A DNA stretch of 17,210 nucleotides from an uncultured Oscillospiraceae bacterium (GCA_910589395.1 CAJUTL010000047.1:1-17210); one strand, 5' to 3'. Counted from the stretch's first letter, positions 1 through 6,908 are shown. Numbers and translations: made by a program. Notes: a model not told the origin generated them from the sequence alone.

Positions 1-296
1 CCGGTGGAGACCGTCCAGCACCGACCGAAGCGACAGCGTAGAAAGCTGTCACGGCTTCGCCGTGACGGAGGGGGTCCGACAGAAAGATAAAAAACACAGG
101 TTTTATGCTGGTTTACAGCGAGCTGGAACCTCTCCACCACCTGACGGTGCTCCCCGCAGACTGCGAAGCAGTCTGTTTCCCCTATTCAGGGGAGGCAAGG
201 GGTTAACGCTATTCGCTAGTCTGCTAAATTCCAATTTATCTGCCCTTTCCCTTAAATTGCTCATTCCTAATTACTAATTGCTAATTACTAAGTACT
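1..296. repeat. MITE-like interspersed repeat, copy 1 (left end outside window)
   Basis: No gene is supported here. The stretch holds the same ordered set of small hairpins as the copy at 13041-13359: a CACGGC/GCCGTG hairpin near 50-64, a CACC/GGTG hairpin near 135-147, and an AGACTGC/GCAGTCT hairpin near 158-174. It ends in an AT-rich tail containing AATTGCTCATTCCTAATTAC (about 255-274), which matches the terminal inverted repeat of the other copies. Loop bases differ between copies (TTC versus TGT, GAA versus GTA) while stem arms are kept, suggesting selection on structure or recent spread. A short open frame at 62-277 lies entirely within the repeat and is not credible as a gene. Confidence 0.7.
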
Positions 297-315
297 AGTT
301 CCCCCTACCGCCCGC

Positions 316-1140
316 TCAGTATCCCTCTCGCTTCAGCCATTGCACTGACTTTTTCAAGGCCTCGGCGGTTTTGGTTTCCAGAACACATCTGGCGCCGCAG
401 AGGCTGGCAAAGCTGAGCCTTTCCCGCAGGTCGAGCTTCCCGTCTCCGAGGGGCAGATGGTTTCGAGGTGGCTGCTCTGAGCCGTCGTGAATATGAAAAT
501 GGACCAACTTTGCCCGGTGCGCCCGAAGGAAGGATGCGTCCCCCTCCCCCGCCGATTTGGAATGCCCGATATCCCAGGTCAGGCCGAATTTTGGGCTTTG
601 CAGAAGCTCCTCCAGCATTTCCCTTTCATAGTCCCAGAAGCCGTCTGTATTTTCAATCGTGAGCATGAGATCATCGTCTCCGATCCATTCCTCGCACTGC
701 TTTCGAAAGGAGCGGTAGGCCTTTTGATAAGTGCTGAAATGTCGCTCATACATTTGCACCTTGCGGTCGGGAAGGGTGATATAGATCCCGTGGTTCAGGT
801 GCATGTTAAGAATAAGAGGATGAGCGGGATCACCGCGGCTGTTCCGCAGGCAGAGCAGCTTTCCGGCGGCTTTGATGGTTCTTCTGACGGTTTCCAGATA
901 CGCGCCGGAAACCAGCCGGTTAAAATCCGCGATATCCAGATTTTCGTCCAAATGAATGGTGTAGTAGATCCCCGCCGCAGCCGCGGCTTCCGCCAGGCGC
1001 TCTGTTTTCTCCAGCTCCGCAAGCTGATATTCCGGGAAATTCATGTTCAGCTCCAGAAACCGCAGCCCCAATTCTTTGCACAGAGCAATATTTTCCTCCA
1101 GCGTTTGGTTTTCCACCAGCGTTGGCATTCCAAACTGCAT
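316..1140 (-). CDS. Sugar phosphate isomerase/epimerase-like TIM-barrel protein
   Basis: A 274-residue protein of the xylose-isomerase-like TIM barrel / AP endonuclease 2 superfamily. Members are usually metal-dependent isomerases or epimerases of sugars and polyols; the substrate here cannot be read from sequence. Signature residues typical of the metal site are visible: E163 in ENTDG, D190 and H193 in WDIGH, the HFHIHD strand at 214-219 and E255 in LETK. Length is normal for the family. An upstream in-frame TTG would add four residues, but GGAGG lies five bases before the ATG at 1140, so that ATG is chosen. It is monocistronic and divergent from the cotJ operon. No clear terminator follows except the hairpins of the repeat at 1-296. 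Confidence 0.85.
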   Translation of the reverse strand: MQFGMPTLVENQTLEENIALCKELGLRFLELNMNFPEYQLAELEKTERLAEAAAAAGIYYTIHLDENLDIADFNRLVSGAYLETVRRTIKAAGKLLCLRNSRGDPAHPLILNMHLNHGIYITLPDRKVQMYERHFSTYQKAYRSFRKQCEEWIGDDDLMLTIENTDGFWDYEREMLEELLQSPKFGLTWDIGHSKSAGEGDASFLRAHRAKLVHFHIHDGSEQPPRNHLPLGDGKLDLRERLSFASLCGARCVLETKTAEALKKSVQWLKREGY

Positions 1141-1206
1141 AGCGCCCTCCAAAACAGAAATTCAGTGATTGGCTGTCTGCCGTGAAAAACAGCTTTTGCC
1201 TCTCCT

Positions 1207-1219
1207 TTTACATTGTAAA
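1207..1219. other. 13-bp dyad TTTACA-T-TGTAAA
   Basis: A near-perfect palindrome sits in the divergent region between the isomerase-like gene and cotJA. It could be an operator, or part of a promoter for the minus-strand gene, but no well-spaced -10 element was found for it. The function is unknown. Confidence 0.3.
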
Positions 1220-1275
1220 GCAGCCTCTGCCAAAAAGCAACCGCTTTCCCGGGGAAGCCTGCATTCCTCAAAATC

Positions 1276-1304
1276 CGCACATTTTTTTCCTTCCGGCATA
1301 CTCT
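1276..1304 (+). promoter_or_regulatory. Possible sigma-E-type promoter of cotJABC
   Basis: CATACTCT at 1297-1304 resembles the sporulation sigma-E -10 element (CATACAnT). GCACATT about 14 bases upstream weakly resembles its -35 element. In Bacillus subtilis cotJ is transcribed by sigma-E, which makes a mother-cell promoter expected here. The match is imperfect, so this is a suggestion only. Confidence 0.3.
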
Positions 1305-1318
1305 GATAACAGGGACAA

Positions 1319-1352
1319 GGCCCGGCATGGCCGGGCCAGCCCGGTATTTTTT
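1319..1352 (+). promoter_or_regulatory. Overlapping hairpins in the cotJ leader (attenuator-like)
   Basis: GGCCCGGC/GCCGGGCC (1319-1337, loop ATG) forms a perfect 8-bp stem. Its right arm overlaps a second stem, CCGGG/CCCGG (1331-1344), that is followed by TATTTTTT. The two structures exclude one another and the second looks like a weak intrinsic terminator just upstream of cotJA. This could be a transcription attenuator or an mRNA-stability element. Confidence 0.4.
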
Positions 1353-1369
1353 GGAAAGAAGGAATCACT

Positions 1370-1573
1370 TTGTCAGAGGAAATGAACGGCATGGCCTGCG
1401 GCCTGTACAGCGATCCCGCGCCCCTGCCTCCGGATCCGGTACCTGCCATGGCATACGTGCCTTACCAGCAATGGAGCGACCAGCTTCACAGCGCAGAGCG
1501 CGCCCTGGAAGCGGGTACCCTGTTCCCCGTGCTCGACAAGCCCTTTCTCGGTGGAAGGAGGGAGCCCAGATGA
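1370..1573 (+). CDS. cotJA: Spore coat-associated protein CotJA
   Basis: A 67-residue, proline-rich small protein. The segment with YVPYQQW, the following LEAGTLFPVLDKPF and the C-terminal basic tail are typical of CotJA, an inner spore-coat component of Bacilli and Clostridia needed with CotJC for coat assembly. The start is TTG at 1370 with AAGGA about eight bases upstream; an ATG start would lose the first residues and the spacing. The stop codon overlaps the cotJB start as ATGA, indicating translational coupling. It is the first gene of a three-gene operon probably expressed in the mother cell during sporulation. Confidence 0.85.
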   Translation: MSEEMNGMACGLYSDPAPLPPDPVPAMAYVPYQQWSDQLHSAERALEAGTLFPVLDKPFLGGRREPR

Positions 1574-1821
1574 GTGAAAAAGAAGCCCTGCGCCGCAGAA
1601 TCTACGCGGCGGAATTCGCCTCCTGGGAGCTTCACCTCTTCCTGGACACTCACCCAAACAACAATGAAGCTGCAAAAAAGCAAGAGGAATACAGAGAGCG
1701 CGCCAGAAAGCTCCGCAAGGAATATGAGGAAAAGTACGGCCCCATCGGGGAAACTCCTCACAACACCAGCCGCTGGGCCTGGATCTGCGACCCGTGGCCC
1801 TGGGAAAAGGAGGCAAATTAA
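1570..1821 (+). CDS. cotJB: Spore coat protein CotJB
   Basis: An 83-residue, charged, helical protein. It has the CotJB layout: an N-terminal helix with FASWELHLFLDTHP, a Lys/Glu-rich middle (EEYRERARKLRKEYEEKYGP), and a conserved aromatic end, WICDPWPWEKE. Size fits the family (about 85-90 residues). The ATG at 1570 overlaps the cotJA stop by four bases and is preceded by a GGAGG at about 1558. CotJC follows three bases after the stop. Function in the coat is structural; no enzymatic motif is seen. Confidence 0.9.
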   Translation: MSEKEALRRRIYAAEFASWELHLFLDTHPNNNEAAKKQEEYRERARKLRKEYEEKYGPIGETPHNTSRWAWICDPWPWEKEAN

Positions 1822-1824
1822 CCT

Positions 1825-2424
1825 ATGTTCATGTATGAAAAACGCTTGCAGCACCCTGTTAATATTAAAAATCCCAACCCCAAGCTGGCAAAGATCATCA
1901 TTACGCAATACGGCGGGCCCCACGGAGAAATCGGGGCTTCTCTGCGGTATTTGAGCCAGCGCTATGCCATGCCCTATCCTGAGCTTCGGGCCATTCTCAC
2001 CGATATCGGCACCGAGGAATTGAGCCATCTGGAAATGGTCGGCACCATCGTATACCAGCTTACCCGGAACTTGACGCCTGAGCAGATCCAGGAGGCCGGG
2101 TTCGACACCTATTTTGTGGATCACACCACCGGCGTATACCCCATTGCGGCCTCCGGCACACCATTCAGCGCCTCTACCTTCGCTGTTACCGGCGATACCA
2201 TTGCCGATCTTCACGAGGATCTAAGCGCCGAGCAGAAGGCCCGCATGAGCTATGACAACATTCTGCGCTTCGCGGACGACCCCGATGTACGGGAGCCCAT
2301 CAAGTTCCTGCGTGCCAGAGAGATCGTACACTTCCAGCGCTTCGGCGAGGGTCTCCGAATTCTCACCGACAAGCTGGATTCCAAGAACTTCTACGCCTTT
2401 AACCCCTCTTTTGATAAGCACTGA
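1825..2424 (+). CDS. cotJC: Spore coat protein CotJC, manganese-catalase family
   Basis: A 199-residue protein of the Mn-catalase (ferritin-like) family found in spore coats, thought to detoxify hydrogen peroxide and help cross-link the coat. Expected dinuclear Mn ligands are visible: E35 (PHGEIGASL), E65 and H68 (TEELSHLE), a Glu in HEDLSAEQKAR (131-140) and H169 (REIVHFQRFGE). Length matches CotJC of B. subtilis and clostridia; the long C-terminal tail of true soluble Mn-catalases is absent, as usual for CotJC. The ATG at 1825 has AAAAGGAGG upstream inside the end of cotJB. It is the last gene of the operon and is followed by a terminator. Confidence 0.93.
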   Translation: MFMYEKRLQHPVNIKNPNPKLAKIIITQYGGPHGEIGASLRYLSQRYAMPYPELRAILTDIGTEELSHLEMVGTIVYQLTRNLTPEQIQEAGFDTYFVDHTTGVYPIAASGTPFSASTFAVTGDTIADLHEDLSAEQKARMSYDNILRFADDPDVREPIKFLRAREIVHFQRFGEGLRILTDKLDSKNFYAFNPSFDKH

Positions 2425-2493
2425 GTTTTGCAGACCAGCGGATTTTTTCGGATCGCAAGCGAAACCTTAAAATTATGTAAACTAAAATTCAAT

Positions 2494-2527
2494 GAACCGC
2501 CCGGTGATATCGCCGGACGGTTCTTTT
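2494..2527 (+). terminator. Intrinsic terminator of cotJABC
   Basis: The stem GAACCG-C-CCGG ... CCGG-A-CGGTTC (2494-2523) is followed by TTTT, 70 bases after the cotJC stop. It marks the boundary between core chromosome and the toxin island. Confidence 0.85.
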
Positions 2528-2550
2528 CTGTTACCACTTTCATACCAATG

Positions 2551-2995
2551 TCCGCCGAGGGGTGAGTTAGAACATTTTCCATGAGGTACTGAAAGGCTCC
2601 CTGCTGAGTGGCGCTTCCCGGCTGCCAGGAGAAGCCGCCCTGCCCACTCCCCGTACCTCTCAAGGCTCTGTTTCCCAGGAACATTGATACCGCTCCGTCT
2701 ATTTTGGCTTGCCGCAGCGCGTCCTCTGCAGTGGCTCCCAGGTAGGCGGATCCCACTCCCGGCGTTCCTACCATGCCCAGCGCGTAACCTGGACCCGTAT
2801 CTGCCGTGTTATTTATGTAATTGATGACCTTTTTTAAGACTGGATTTTCGATGCTGTCCAGTCCAGACTGCCTTGACACTCAGATTCCCCTGGTCACTCT
2901 TTTCCCCAGTGTATTCGGGCCTGCCAGCAAGCCTTCTGGAAATACTGCTTCTATACGCAGCACCTGTTTCAGCGCGGTTACATTTTTTCTTCGGA
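2551..2995 (-). pseudogene. Decayed fragment of the full-length toxin gene (middle region)
   Basis: Translation on the minus strand gives segments nearly identical to residues about 430-590 of the 810 aa toxin at 9563-11995: ENPVLKK, GTPGVGSAYLGA, EDALRQAKIDGAVSMFLGN and FSWQPGSATQQG. Two in-frame deletions have occurred at short shared sequences: GA joins directly to TAEDAL, and QQG joins to AFQYLMEN. A frameshift or stop separates the segment from matching DNA further upstream (about 2885-2995). It ends near PSA at about 2553, next to the cotJ terminator. It has no start, N-terminus or toxin domain, so it is a remnant of a former second toxin gene and the outer edge of the array. Confidence 0.8.
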
Positions 2996-2999
2996 TAGC

Positions 3000-3037
3000 A
3001 AAAACCAGCAGCATACTACTTCAAGTATGCTGCTGGT
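3000..3037 (-). terminator. Terminator of the DUF6883-like cassette
   Basis: A perfect 13-bp stem ACCAGCAGCATAC/GTATGCTGCTGGT (3004-3037) is followed, on the transcribed minus strand, by TTTTTGCTATC. It lies 22 bases beyond the small partner gene at 3060-3230. Confidence 0.85.
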
Positions 3038-3059
3038 CTTAAATTAGAACACCAATATT

Positions 3060-3230
3060 CTATGCATGATATAATATCTTTTCTATATCAGCAAAAAAAG
3101 CAGTGGGCCATTCATCAGTAGAACCCCTTTCATCAAAAACATCTAGGATAAAAGCTTTTTCATCTAAAATATCAATTATAGTACCTATTCGTCCATCTCT
3201 CATTTGCACCACATCAAATTCCTTGGCCAT
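3060..3230 (-). CDS. Small putative immunity protein (DUF4926-like)
   Basis: A 56-residue frame beginning MAKEFDVVQMRDGRIGTI and ending EDIEK-like (ADIEKILYHA). The opening 'DVVxxxDGRxGTI' followed by two short beta-rich segments resembles the small SH3-like DUF4926 proteins, which I recall next to DUF6883 genes. AGGTG lies six bases before the ATG, and the start is ten bases after the stop of the DUF6883-like toxin module. Size, position, spacing and the terminator directly after it all fit an immunity partner. It is short enough to be missed by gene finders. The immunity role is inferred from context. Confidence 0.7.
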   Translation of the reverse strand: MAKEFDVVQMRDGRIGTIIDILDEKAFILDVFDERGSTDEWPTAFFADIEKILYHA

Positions 3231-3240
3231 TTGTATCACC

Positions 3241-3930
3241 TCACTTGTAAATATAAGCTGAAATAATTCTCGGACAATTTCCTCCAGAATTCACTATCCA
3301 GCCAGTTTTAACTTTCGCATATCGTCCTGTTGGCCCTTTAATTATTATTTGTACTTCAAATCTTTTACCATACTGATCAGTTAATCCCTCTGTACTGCGA
3401 TATTTCAAAAGCCCTTGCTGTATTTGTGATCTTAATTCACTCCAATTTTCTTTATTATACCCTAACACCTTTTCAAACACAAACGCTTTATTTCCCCCGA
3501 CTTTATGATTAGAGTCAGGAAAATATCCCGTGAATTTTTCTTCCGTAAGAATAGCCTTTTCTGCATTTGGCAAAAGTTCCTTTTCCGAGGTAGCAGCATA
3601 TTCTTTATCAAACTCAATTACTTCCATAGAAATCCCCCTTTCTGGGAACTCTACTTTCTTTTCTTCAAGCTCATCACTCTCCGTTTCAAATTCTTCAACC
3701 GCCCTTCCTTTCACTTCTTCTCTTTGCAGCAAGTCCTCCTCGCCATCGTCAAGCAGGCTCGAAAGCTGAGAGGTATCGCCCAAACGGTACCCGTTACTTT
3801 CCAGCAAATACCGCGATGTTTCGGGACTTAAGCCCTCGGTCTTCAGAATGTTGTAGGCCTGTTCCACCTGCTTTGGCGCAGCTACATTTTCCTGATAACA
3901 AAACCCGGGAGCACAGCCTTTTAGGTGCAC
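3241..3930 (-). CDS. Orphan toxin C-terminal module, DUF6883-like
   Basis: The open frame is 229 residues. Residues 1-13 are translated from the terminator of the preceding cassette, so the ATG at 3930 is probably not a real start. Homology to the full-length toxin begins at about residue 14 (ENVAAPKQVEQAY) and covers the last part of the 79-residue repeat to about residue 60. An acidic linker (61-117) follows. Residues 119-227 (LPNAEKAIL, GYFPDSNHKVGGNKAFVFEKVLGY, KGPTGRYAKVKTGWIV) have the pattern I recall for DUF6883, a domain found at the ends of secreted polymorphic proteins. No enzymatic activity can be read. It lacks an N-terminal delivery region and promoter, so it is best seen as a silent or donor toxin cassette paired with the gene at 3060-3230. 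Confidence 0.7.
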   Translation of the reverse strand: MHLKGCAPGFCYQENVAAPKQVEQAYNILKTEGLSPETSRYLLESNGYRLGDTSQLSSLLDDGEEDLLQREEVKGRAVEEFETESDELEEKKVEFPERGISMEVIEFDKEYAATSEKELLPNAEKAILTEEKFTGYFPDSNHKVGGNKAFVFEKVLGYNKENWSELRSQIQQGLLKYRSTEGLTDQYGKRFEVQIIIKGPTGRYAKVKTGWIVNSGGNCPRIISAYIYK

Positions 3931-3941
3931 TTCCGGGTTTT
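3900..3941 (-). terminator. Terminator of JAB cassette A
   Basis: The stem AAAACCCGG..GCAC / GTGC..CCGGGTTTT is followed on the minus strand by TTTTGTTATC. It lies 31 bases beyond the immunity gene at 3973-4347. The same element recurs at 7606-7647. Confidence 0.75.
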
Positions 3942-3972
3942 GCAGTAATTATAGAGAAGCCTCCTTAATGGC

Positions 3973-4347
3973 TCAAATGCTTCTATGCCTTCTCTGCCAT
4001 TCCACAGTTACATCTTGAAGATATTTTTCAAATTTCTCCCAGCTATAGTTCACCACGGCATCAAAGTGCTTTTCTTTTAGAGTTTCTATTCTTACTCCTT
4101 TTAAATGTTCCTCAAATTCCTCATCGCTCATTTTCGCAATTCTTTCATAAACCCCACCTCGTCCAAGTTCTCGGTCATCAATCATGTAGTTATTATAATA
4201 ATATTTTGCGTTTCTTGACTTTCGTTTTTCCTTTTTCAACTCCTGTATATACGCAGCAAACTCTTCCTCGTCCAGTGCATAGATGAGATCAATAAAGTTT
4301 TTGGGGACAGAATTTCCTTTCGTAAGGTAGCTTTTACAATAATCCAT
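3973..4347 (-). CDS. Putative immunity protein for JAB toxin A
   Basis: A 124-residue, highly charged, predominantly helical cytosolic-looking protein of no family I recognise. A longer frame could begin at 4371 inside the toxin gene, but the ATG at 4347 has AGGTG six bases upstream and starts five bases after the toxin stop, so it is preferred. It has the paralogue at 7679-8053. The ends (MDYCKSYL, FIDLIYALDEEEFAAY and VVNYSWEKFEKYLQDVT) are kept, while about residues 41-72 differ strongly between the two. Such local divergence matches the diverged half of the partner toxin, as expected for a cognate immunity protein. Confidence 0.75.
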   Translation of the reverse strand: MDYCKSYLTKGNSVPKNFIDLIYALDEEEFAAYIQELKKEKRKSRNAKYYYNNYMIDDRELGRGGVYERIAKMSDEEFEEHLKGVRIETLKEKHFDAVVNYSWEKFEKYLQDVTVEWQRRHRSI

Positions 4348-4352
4348 TTTCT

Positions 4353-5090
4353 TCACCTCAATTTCTTCCATGTAAAATGATAACGTTCGGCCAGTTCATC
4401 CAGCGCTTTTTCATGTCTGGTTTTTTCAGTATACCTCTTATACTTTCGGATGGCAACATCAAAATCTTCCTTCGGTATTTCTGTTTCTGGTTTAGTATAG
4501 TAATATACACTACCATCGTGCCCAACAACAATCCCGGCAGCACGTTCGCTATTTAACAGGGAATTTATATCCGTAAGGCTAGGTGGGAAACCCTCAGGAT
4601 GGTTGTGGATAAATAAAATTTGCGCCCCTCTACTCTCAGCGACATTGAGCTTTTCTTCAAACTTTTTAGATCGCTCCACGCCGGCTTCGCCTTCCACCCC
4701 TACTCGGTTTCCTATTTCTGTTCCATCGTTCAGGTCAATGGCATAGAGCGTTTCCATTTTTCTGCCGTCATATGTATTTAATAGCCACTCTGCTCTGGTA
4801 GAAATGACACGAGAAACTTTTTCGTTGTCTGTCAGTTGCGAAAAACACGCTTCGTAGTCGGTTTGATCGATACTGCTCCAGGAGACTCCGTAATCTCCGC
4901 CCTTTCCCTTCCGATGAGACCACTCTTCTTCACGAACAAGAGCACGGTTTTGATTTATTTCTCCTTCATGGAACAGATCCGTTCCATACCACTTTAATCC
5001 GGGGGACTGTAAGTCAGCACCACTTTCCGCCACCGAGGGAAGTTCCAGCAGGTTATCTGCGAAATACCCGCTATTTTCTGGTAAGCTCAA
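4353..5090 (-). CDS. Orphan JAB/JAMM-type toxin C-terminal module, copy A
   Basis: The open frame is 245 residues. The first residues (LPENSGYFADNLLELPS) resemble the MENRGFSADNALSRPS part of the 79-residue repeat, so the module starts as a fragment of the toxin stalk. Residues 100-200 form a JAB/MPN-type metallopeptidase core: a possible Glu at 113 (METLYAIDL), IHNHPEGFPPSLTD with H162, H164, S171 and D174 as the expected zinc and catalytic ligands, and a following VVGHDGSVYYY strand. JAB domains are known among polymorphic toxins, where they are predicted to cleave proteins or ubiquitin-like conjugates. The nominal TTG start at 5090 has no visible ribosome site, and a terminator lies just upstream, so expression is doubtful. 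Confidence 0.75.
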   Translation of the reverse strand: MSLPENSGYFADNLLELPSVAESGADLQSPGLKWYGTDLFHEGEINQNRALVREEEWSHRKGKGGDYGVSWSSIDQTDYEACFSQLTDNEKVSRVISTRAEWLLNTYDGRKMETLYAIDLNDGTEIGNRVGVEGEAGVERSKKFEEKLNVAESRGAQILFIHNHPEGFPPSLTDINSLLNSERAAGIVVGHDGSVYYYTKPETEIPKEDFDVAIRKYKRYTEKTRHEKALDELAERYHFTWKKLR

Positions 5091-5137
5091 GATCGCTCGT
5101 AAACCGAATTAAAAACTACTTGGTTTCTATAGATAGC

Positions 5138-5176
5138 AAACCCCAGCAGGCTGCTGAGTGGCAGCCTGCTGGGGTT
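5138..5176 (-). terminator. Terminator after the SH3-like immunity gene (copy A)
   Basis: A long stem AACCCCAGCAGGCTGC / GCAGCCTGCTGGGGTT is followed on the minus strand by TTTGCTATC. It is identical to 8844-8882. The U tract is short, but the hairpin is strong and its place after an immunity gene is the same in both copies. Confidence 0.75.
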
Positions 5177-5205
5177 CGCTTTTCCTTTTCTGAGCGGTTC
5201 AGAAA

Positions 5206-5397
5206 CTAGAATATTTTATTCTCTTTGCGCAAATCTTCTTCTGAGCCTTCTATAACCTCAAAAGCCTCCGGGGGAAAAAGATAGGTATCCTCGAACTCAG
5301 TCATGATTCGATACCAACCCTTTTCAATGGAAAGAACTTCATGAAAGATATCTTTCCTGATTGCCGGAGTATCTCGCCCAATATATTTTACCTTCAA
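5206..5397 (-). CDS. Putative immunity protein, small SH3-like (copy A)
   Basis: 63 residues, starting MKVKYIGRD (TTG start) and containing VLSIEKGWYRIMT and YLFPPEAFEVIEG. This pattern of short beta strands is one I recall beside MuF/SPP1-gp7-type toxins in Firmicutes phages. A GTG start at 5406 would sit directly on the AAGGAG sequence, so TTG at 5397, eight bases after GGAG, is chosen. The paralogue at 8912-9103 also uses TTG. The toxin stop and this start overlap as TTGA. It shares its last part (from about residue 41) with the paralogue base for base but differs in residues 8-40. Confidence 0.75.
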   Translation of the reverse strand: MKVKYIGRDTPAIRKDIFHEVLSIEKGWYRIMTEFEDTYLFPPEAFEVIEGSEEDLRKENKIF

Positions 5398-6533
5398 TCC
5401 AACCACTCCTTTACAAAAAAGTCAAATTTTCCAATGCCCGGACACTGCATCCAATGGACTTCTGCCATTCGTTCTCCGTCAGGAGTTCCCAACAAACCAA
5501 AGCCTTTGGCATGTTGCCAGTTTGAAGGATCACCTCCATGATCTCCTGAATATTTATCTGCGATACGAAGTTTTACTTTTGTACCTTTTCCTGCAAACAC
5601 CTGAGCATCTTGAATCTTTGTACCTTCAACAAAATGATAAATTTCTCCGGTTTCAAGATCCATTACATCATAGTTTGCAGCTTTGGCTCCCAGCGAACGG
5701 CCAATTTCAAAATTATCTATCCTTATTATATCAGAATTCCCATTGTTTTCAATACTTTCCACTCCACCTTCCCCCGCATCGTCCCCAAGCAACTTTGGAA
5801 GATGGAAATCCTCTTCCCAGCCATTCTCGAGAAGATTTCCTTTCGGCCCGGGGTCAAGCTCCGGCGCGTATCCGGTCTTTTCGGAAATCCCCTTCAGGGA
5901 ATACCCATTCCTTTCCAGCAAATACCGCGATGTTTCGGGGCTTAAACCCTCGGTCTTCAGAATATGGTAGGCCTGCTGCGCCGAGGGACGGGACAAAGCG
6001 TTATCCGCGGAAAAGCCTCTGTTTTCCATGAGGTATTGAAAGGCTCCCTGGGCTCCCAGCTGGTTTATCAGGGCGTGAGCCCCTGCTTCCGGGACCTCGC
6101 CCAGCAGGCTCGAAAGCTGGGAGGTATCGTCTAAACGGTACCCGTTACTTTCCAGCAGATACCGCAATGTTTCGGGGCTGAAGCCCTCGGCCTTCAGAAT
6201 ATGGTAGGCCTGCTGCGCCGAGGGACGGGACAAAGCGTTATCCATGGAAAAGCCTCTGTTTTCCATGAGGTATTGAAAAGCTCCCTGGGCTCCCAGCTGG
6301 TTTATTAGGGCGTGAGCCCCTGCTTCCGGGACCTCGCCCAGCAGGCTGGAGTTTAACGGGATCATGGAGACTCCCTGCTGAGTGGCGCTTCCCGGCTGCC
6401 AGGAGAAGCCGCCGTTCTGTACCGTTCTTGACAGCTGGGATAGTCTTTCCAGCAGTATTCCCCGCGCCATACTTTCTTTCCCCTGCCGCTGAGTGTCCGC
6501 ATTTTCCCCAGATAACAAAACAGCCAGTAGCAT
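5394..6533 (-). CDS. Orphan toxin C-terminal module with two stalk repeats, MuF-associated type
   Basis: The open frame is 379 residues. The first 20 come from the terminator region; an internal ATG at 6470 (MARGILLERL), with AGGGGAAAG upstream, is a plausible start. Residues 42-60 match the FSWQPGSATQQG segment of the full-length toxin. Residues 63-141 and 142-220 are two tandem copies of the 79-residue repeat. An acidic linker follows, then a domain at about 265-379 with NYDVMDLETGEIYHFVEGT, VFAGKGTK, WQHAKGFG and AEVHW..GKFDFFVKEWL. I recall this C-terminal domain on phage head-morphogenesis (MuF/SPP1 gp7) proteins with the same SH3-like partner. Its biochemical activity is unknown to me. 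It lacks the N-terminal 500 residues of the expressed toxin. Confidence 0.7.
   Translation of the reverse strand: MLLAVLLSGENADTQRQGKESMARGILLERLSQLSRTVQNGGFSWQPGSATQQGVSMIPLNSSLLGEVPEAGAHALINQLGAQGAFQYLMENRGFSMDNALSRPSAQQAYHILKAEGFSPETLRYLLESNGYRLDDTSQLSSLLGEVPEAGAHALINQLGAQGAFQYLMENRGFSADNALSRPSAQQAYHILKTEGLSPETSRYLLERNGYSLKGISEKTGYAPELDPGPKGNLLENGWEEDFHLPKLLGDDAGEGGVESIENNGNSDIIRIDNFEIGRSLGAKAANYDVMDLETGEIYHFVEGTKIQDAQVFAGKGTKVKLRIADKYSGDHGGDPSNWQHAKGFGLLGTPDGERMAEVHWMQCPGIGKFDFFVKEWLD
5874..6110 (-). repeat. 79-aa (237-bp) stalk repeat, second unit
   Basis: A direct in-phase copy of 6111-6347, encoding SLLGEVPEAG through about the GY-containing end. The first three quarters are nearly identical to unit one; the end diverges into the linker of this cassette. 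Confidence 0.85.
6111..6347 (-). repeat. 79-aa (237-bp) stalk repeat, first unit
   Basis: The same unit occurs once in the full-length toxin (10124-10360). Within the unit, three shorter related motifs can be seen (AFQYLMENRGFS, AYHILKAEGFS, RYLLESNGYRL), each an aromatic-Leu helix followed by G-F/Y. This suggests an older helical repeat. Confidence 0.85.
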
Positions 6534-6561
6534 ACCCTTTCAGGCATACTGCTGGCTGTTT
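6517..6561 (-). terminator. Terminator of the second zincin cassette
   Basis: An 18-bp stem with three wobble pairs (AACAGCCAGTAGCATACC / GGCATACTGCTGGCTGTT) is followed on the minus strand by TTTTGTTATC. It lies 18 bases beyond the immunity-type gene at 6579-6908. Confidence 0.8.
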
Positions 6562-6578
6562 AGTGATTTAAGAGCTCT

Positions 6579-6908
6579 TTAGATTCCTTCAAATTTGCAG
6601 GCGATCAGCTGCTTTGCATGGTCACTATTGCCTTGGTACTTTTCAACCCCGCATACATCCAAAGCCGCCCGAGCCACATCTTCAATACTCCATCCCATAA
6701 TGGCGTTAGGGTTATTTTTTGCTATCTGAAGCCCCTCAATAAATTTCGGACTTCTCTCATGAAGGATCATTCCGGCTAAAATGGCATTTCCAACCAGATA
6801 CGTGGAATTACTCTTAATTCCATTAAGAATATCTTCCCGTGATCCTTGATACATTTTGTTGACCTGCATTTGATCTTGATCAATATAATCTCGGCTAATA
6901 TCGTTCAT
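6579..6908 (-). CDS. Putative immunity protein for zincin toxin, paralogue 2
   Basis: A 109-residue soluble helical protein similar along its whole length to the gene at 9228-9566. Shared segments include MYQGSREDIL, ERSP, DVAxAAL, VCGVEKYQG and LIACKFEG. No family is recognised. The ATG at 6908 overlaps the zincin stop as ATGA, the same arrangement as in the expressed toxin operon, which supports a toxin/immunity pair. Differences cluster around residues 28-60, in step with differences in the two zincin domains. Confidence 0.75.
   Translation of the reverse strand: MNDISRDYIDQDQMQVNKMYQGSREDILNGIKSNSTYLVGNAILAGMILHERSPKFIEGLQIAKNNPNAIMGWSIEDVARAALDVCGVEKYQGNSDHAKQLIACKFEGI

Larger units (their letters stand above)
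3854..5283 (-). repeat. 1.43-kb direct repeat, copy A (JAB cassette)
   Basis: The same 1430 bases recur at 7560-8989 with no net length change. Positions 4797-5283 appear identical by eye to 8503-8989, and 3854-4060 is nearly identical, while roughly 4085-4796 is clearly diverged. The repeat spans a terminator, an immunity gene, a JAB toxin module, a second terminator and the 3' part of an SH3-like immunity gene. Confidence 0.9.

Noticed and set aside
62..277. A 71-residue frame in the first repeat
   Set aside because: It is wholly inside the MITE-like element and broken in the other copies.
487..1185. A 232-residue open frame on the + strand opposite the isomerase-like gene
   Set aside because: It is the antisense of a well-supported gene with conserved motifs and a good ribosome site; the antisense frame has neither.
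5874..6347. A CRISPR array or other short spaced repeat
   Set aside because: The repeat is 237 bp, in tandem, coding and in frame; there are no short repeats with unique spacers anywhere in the window.
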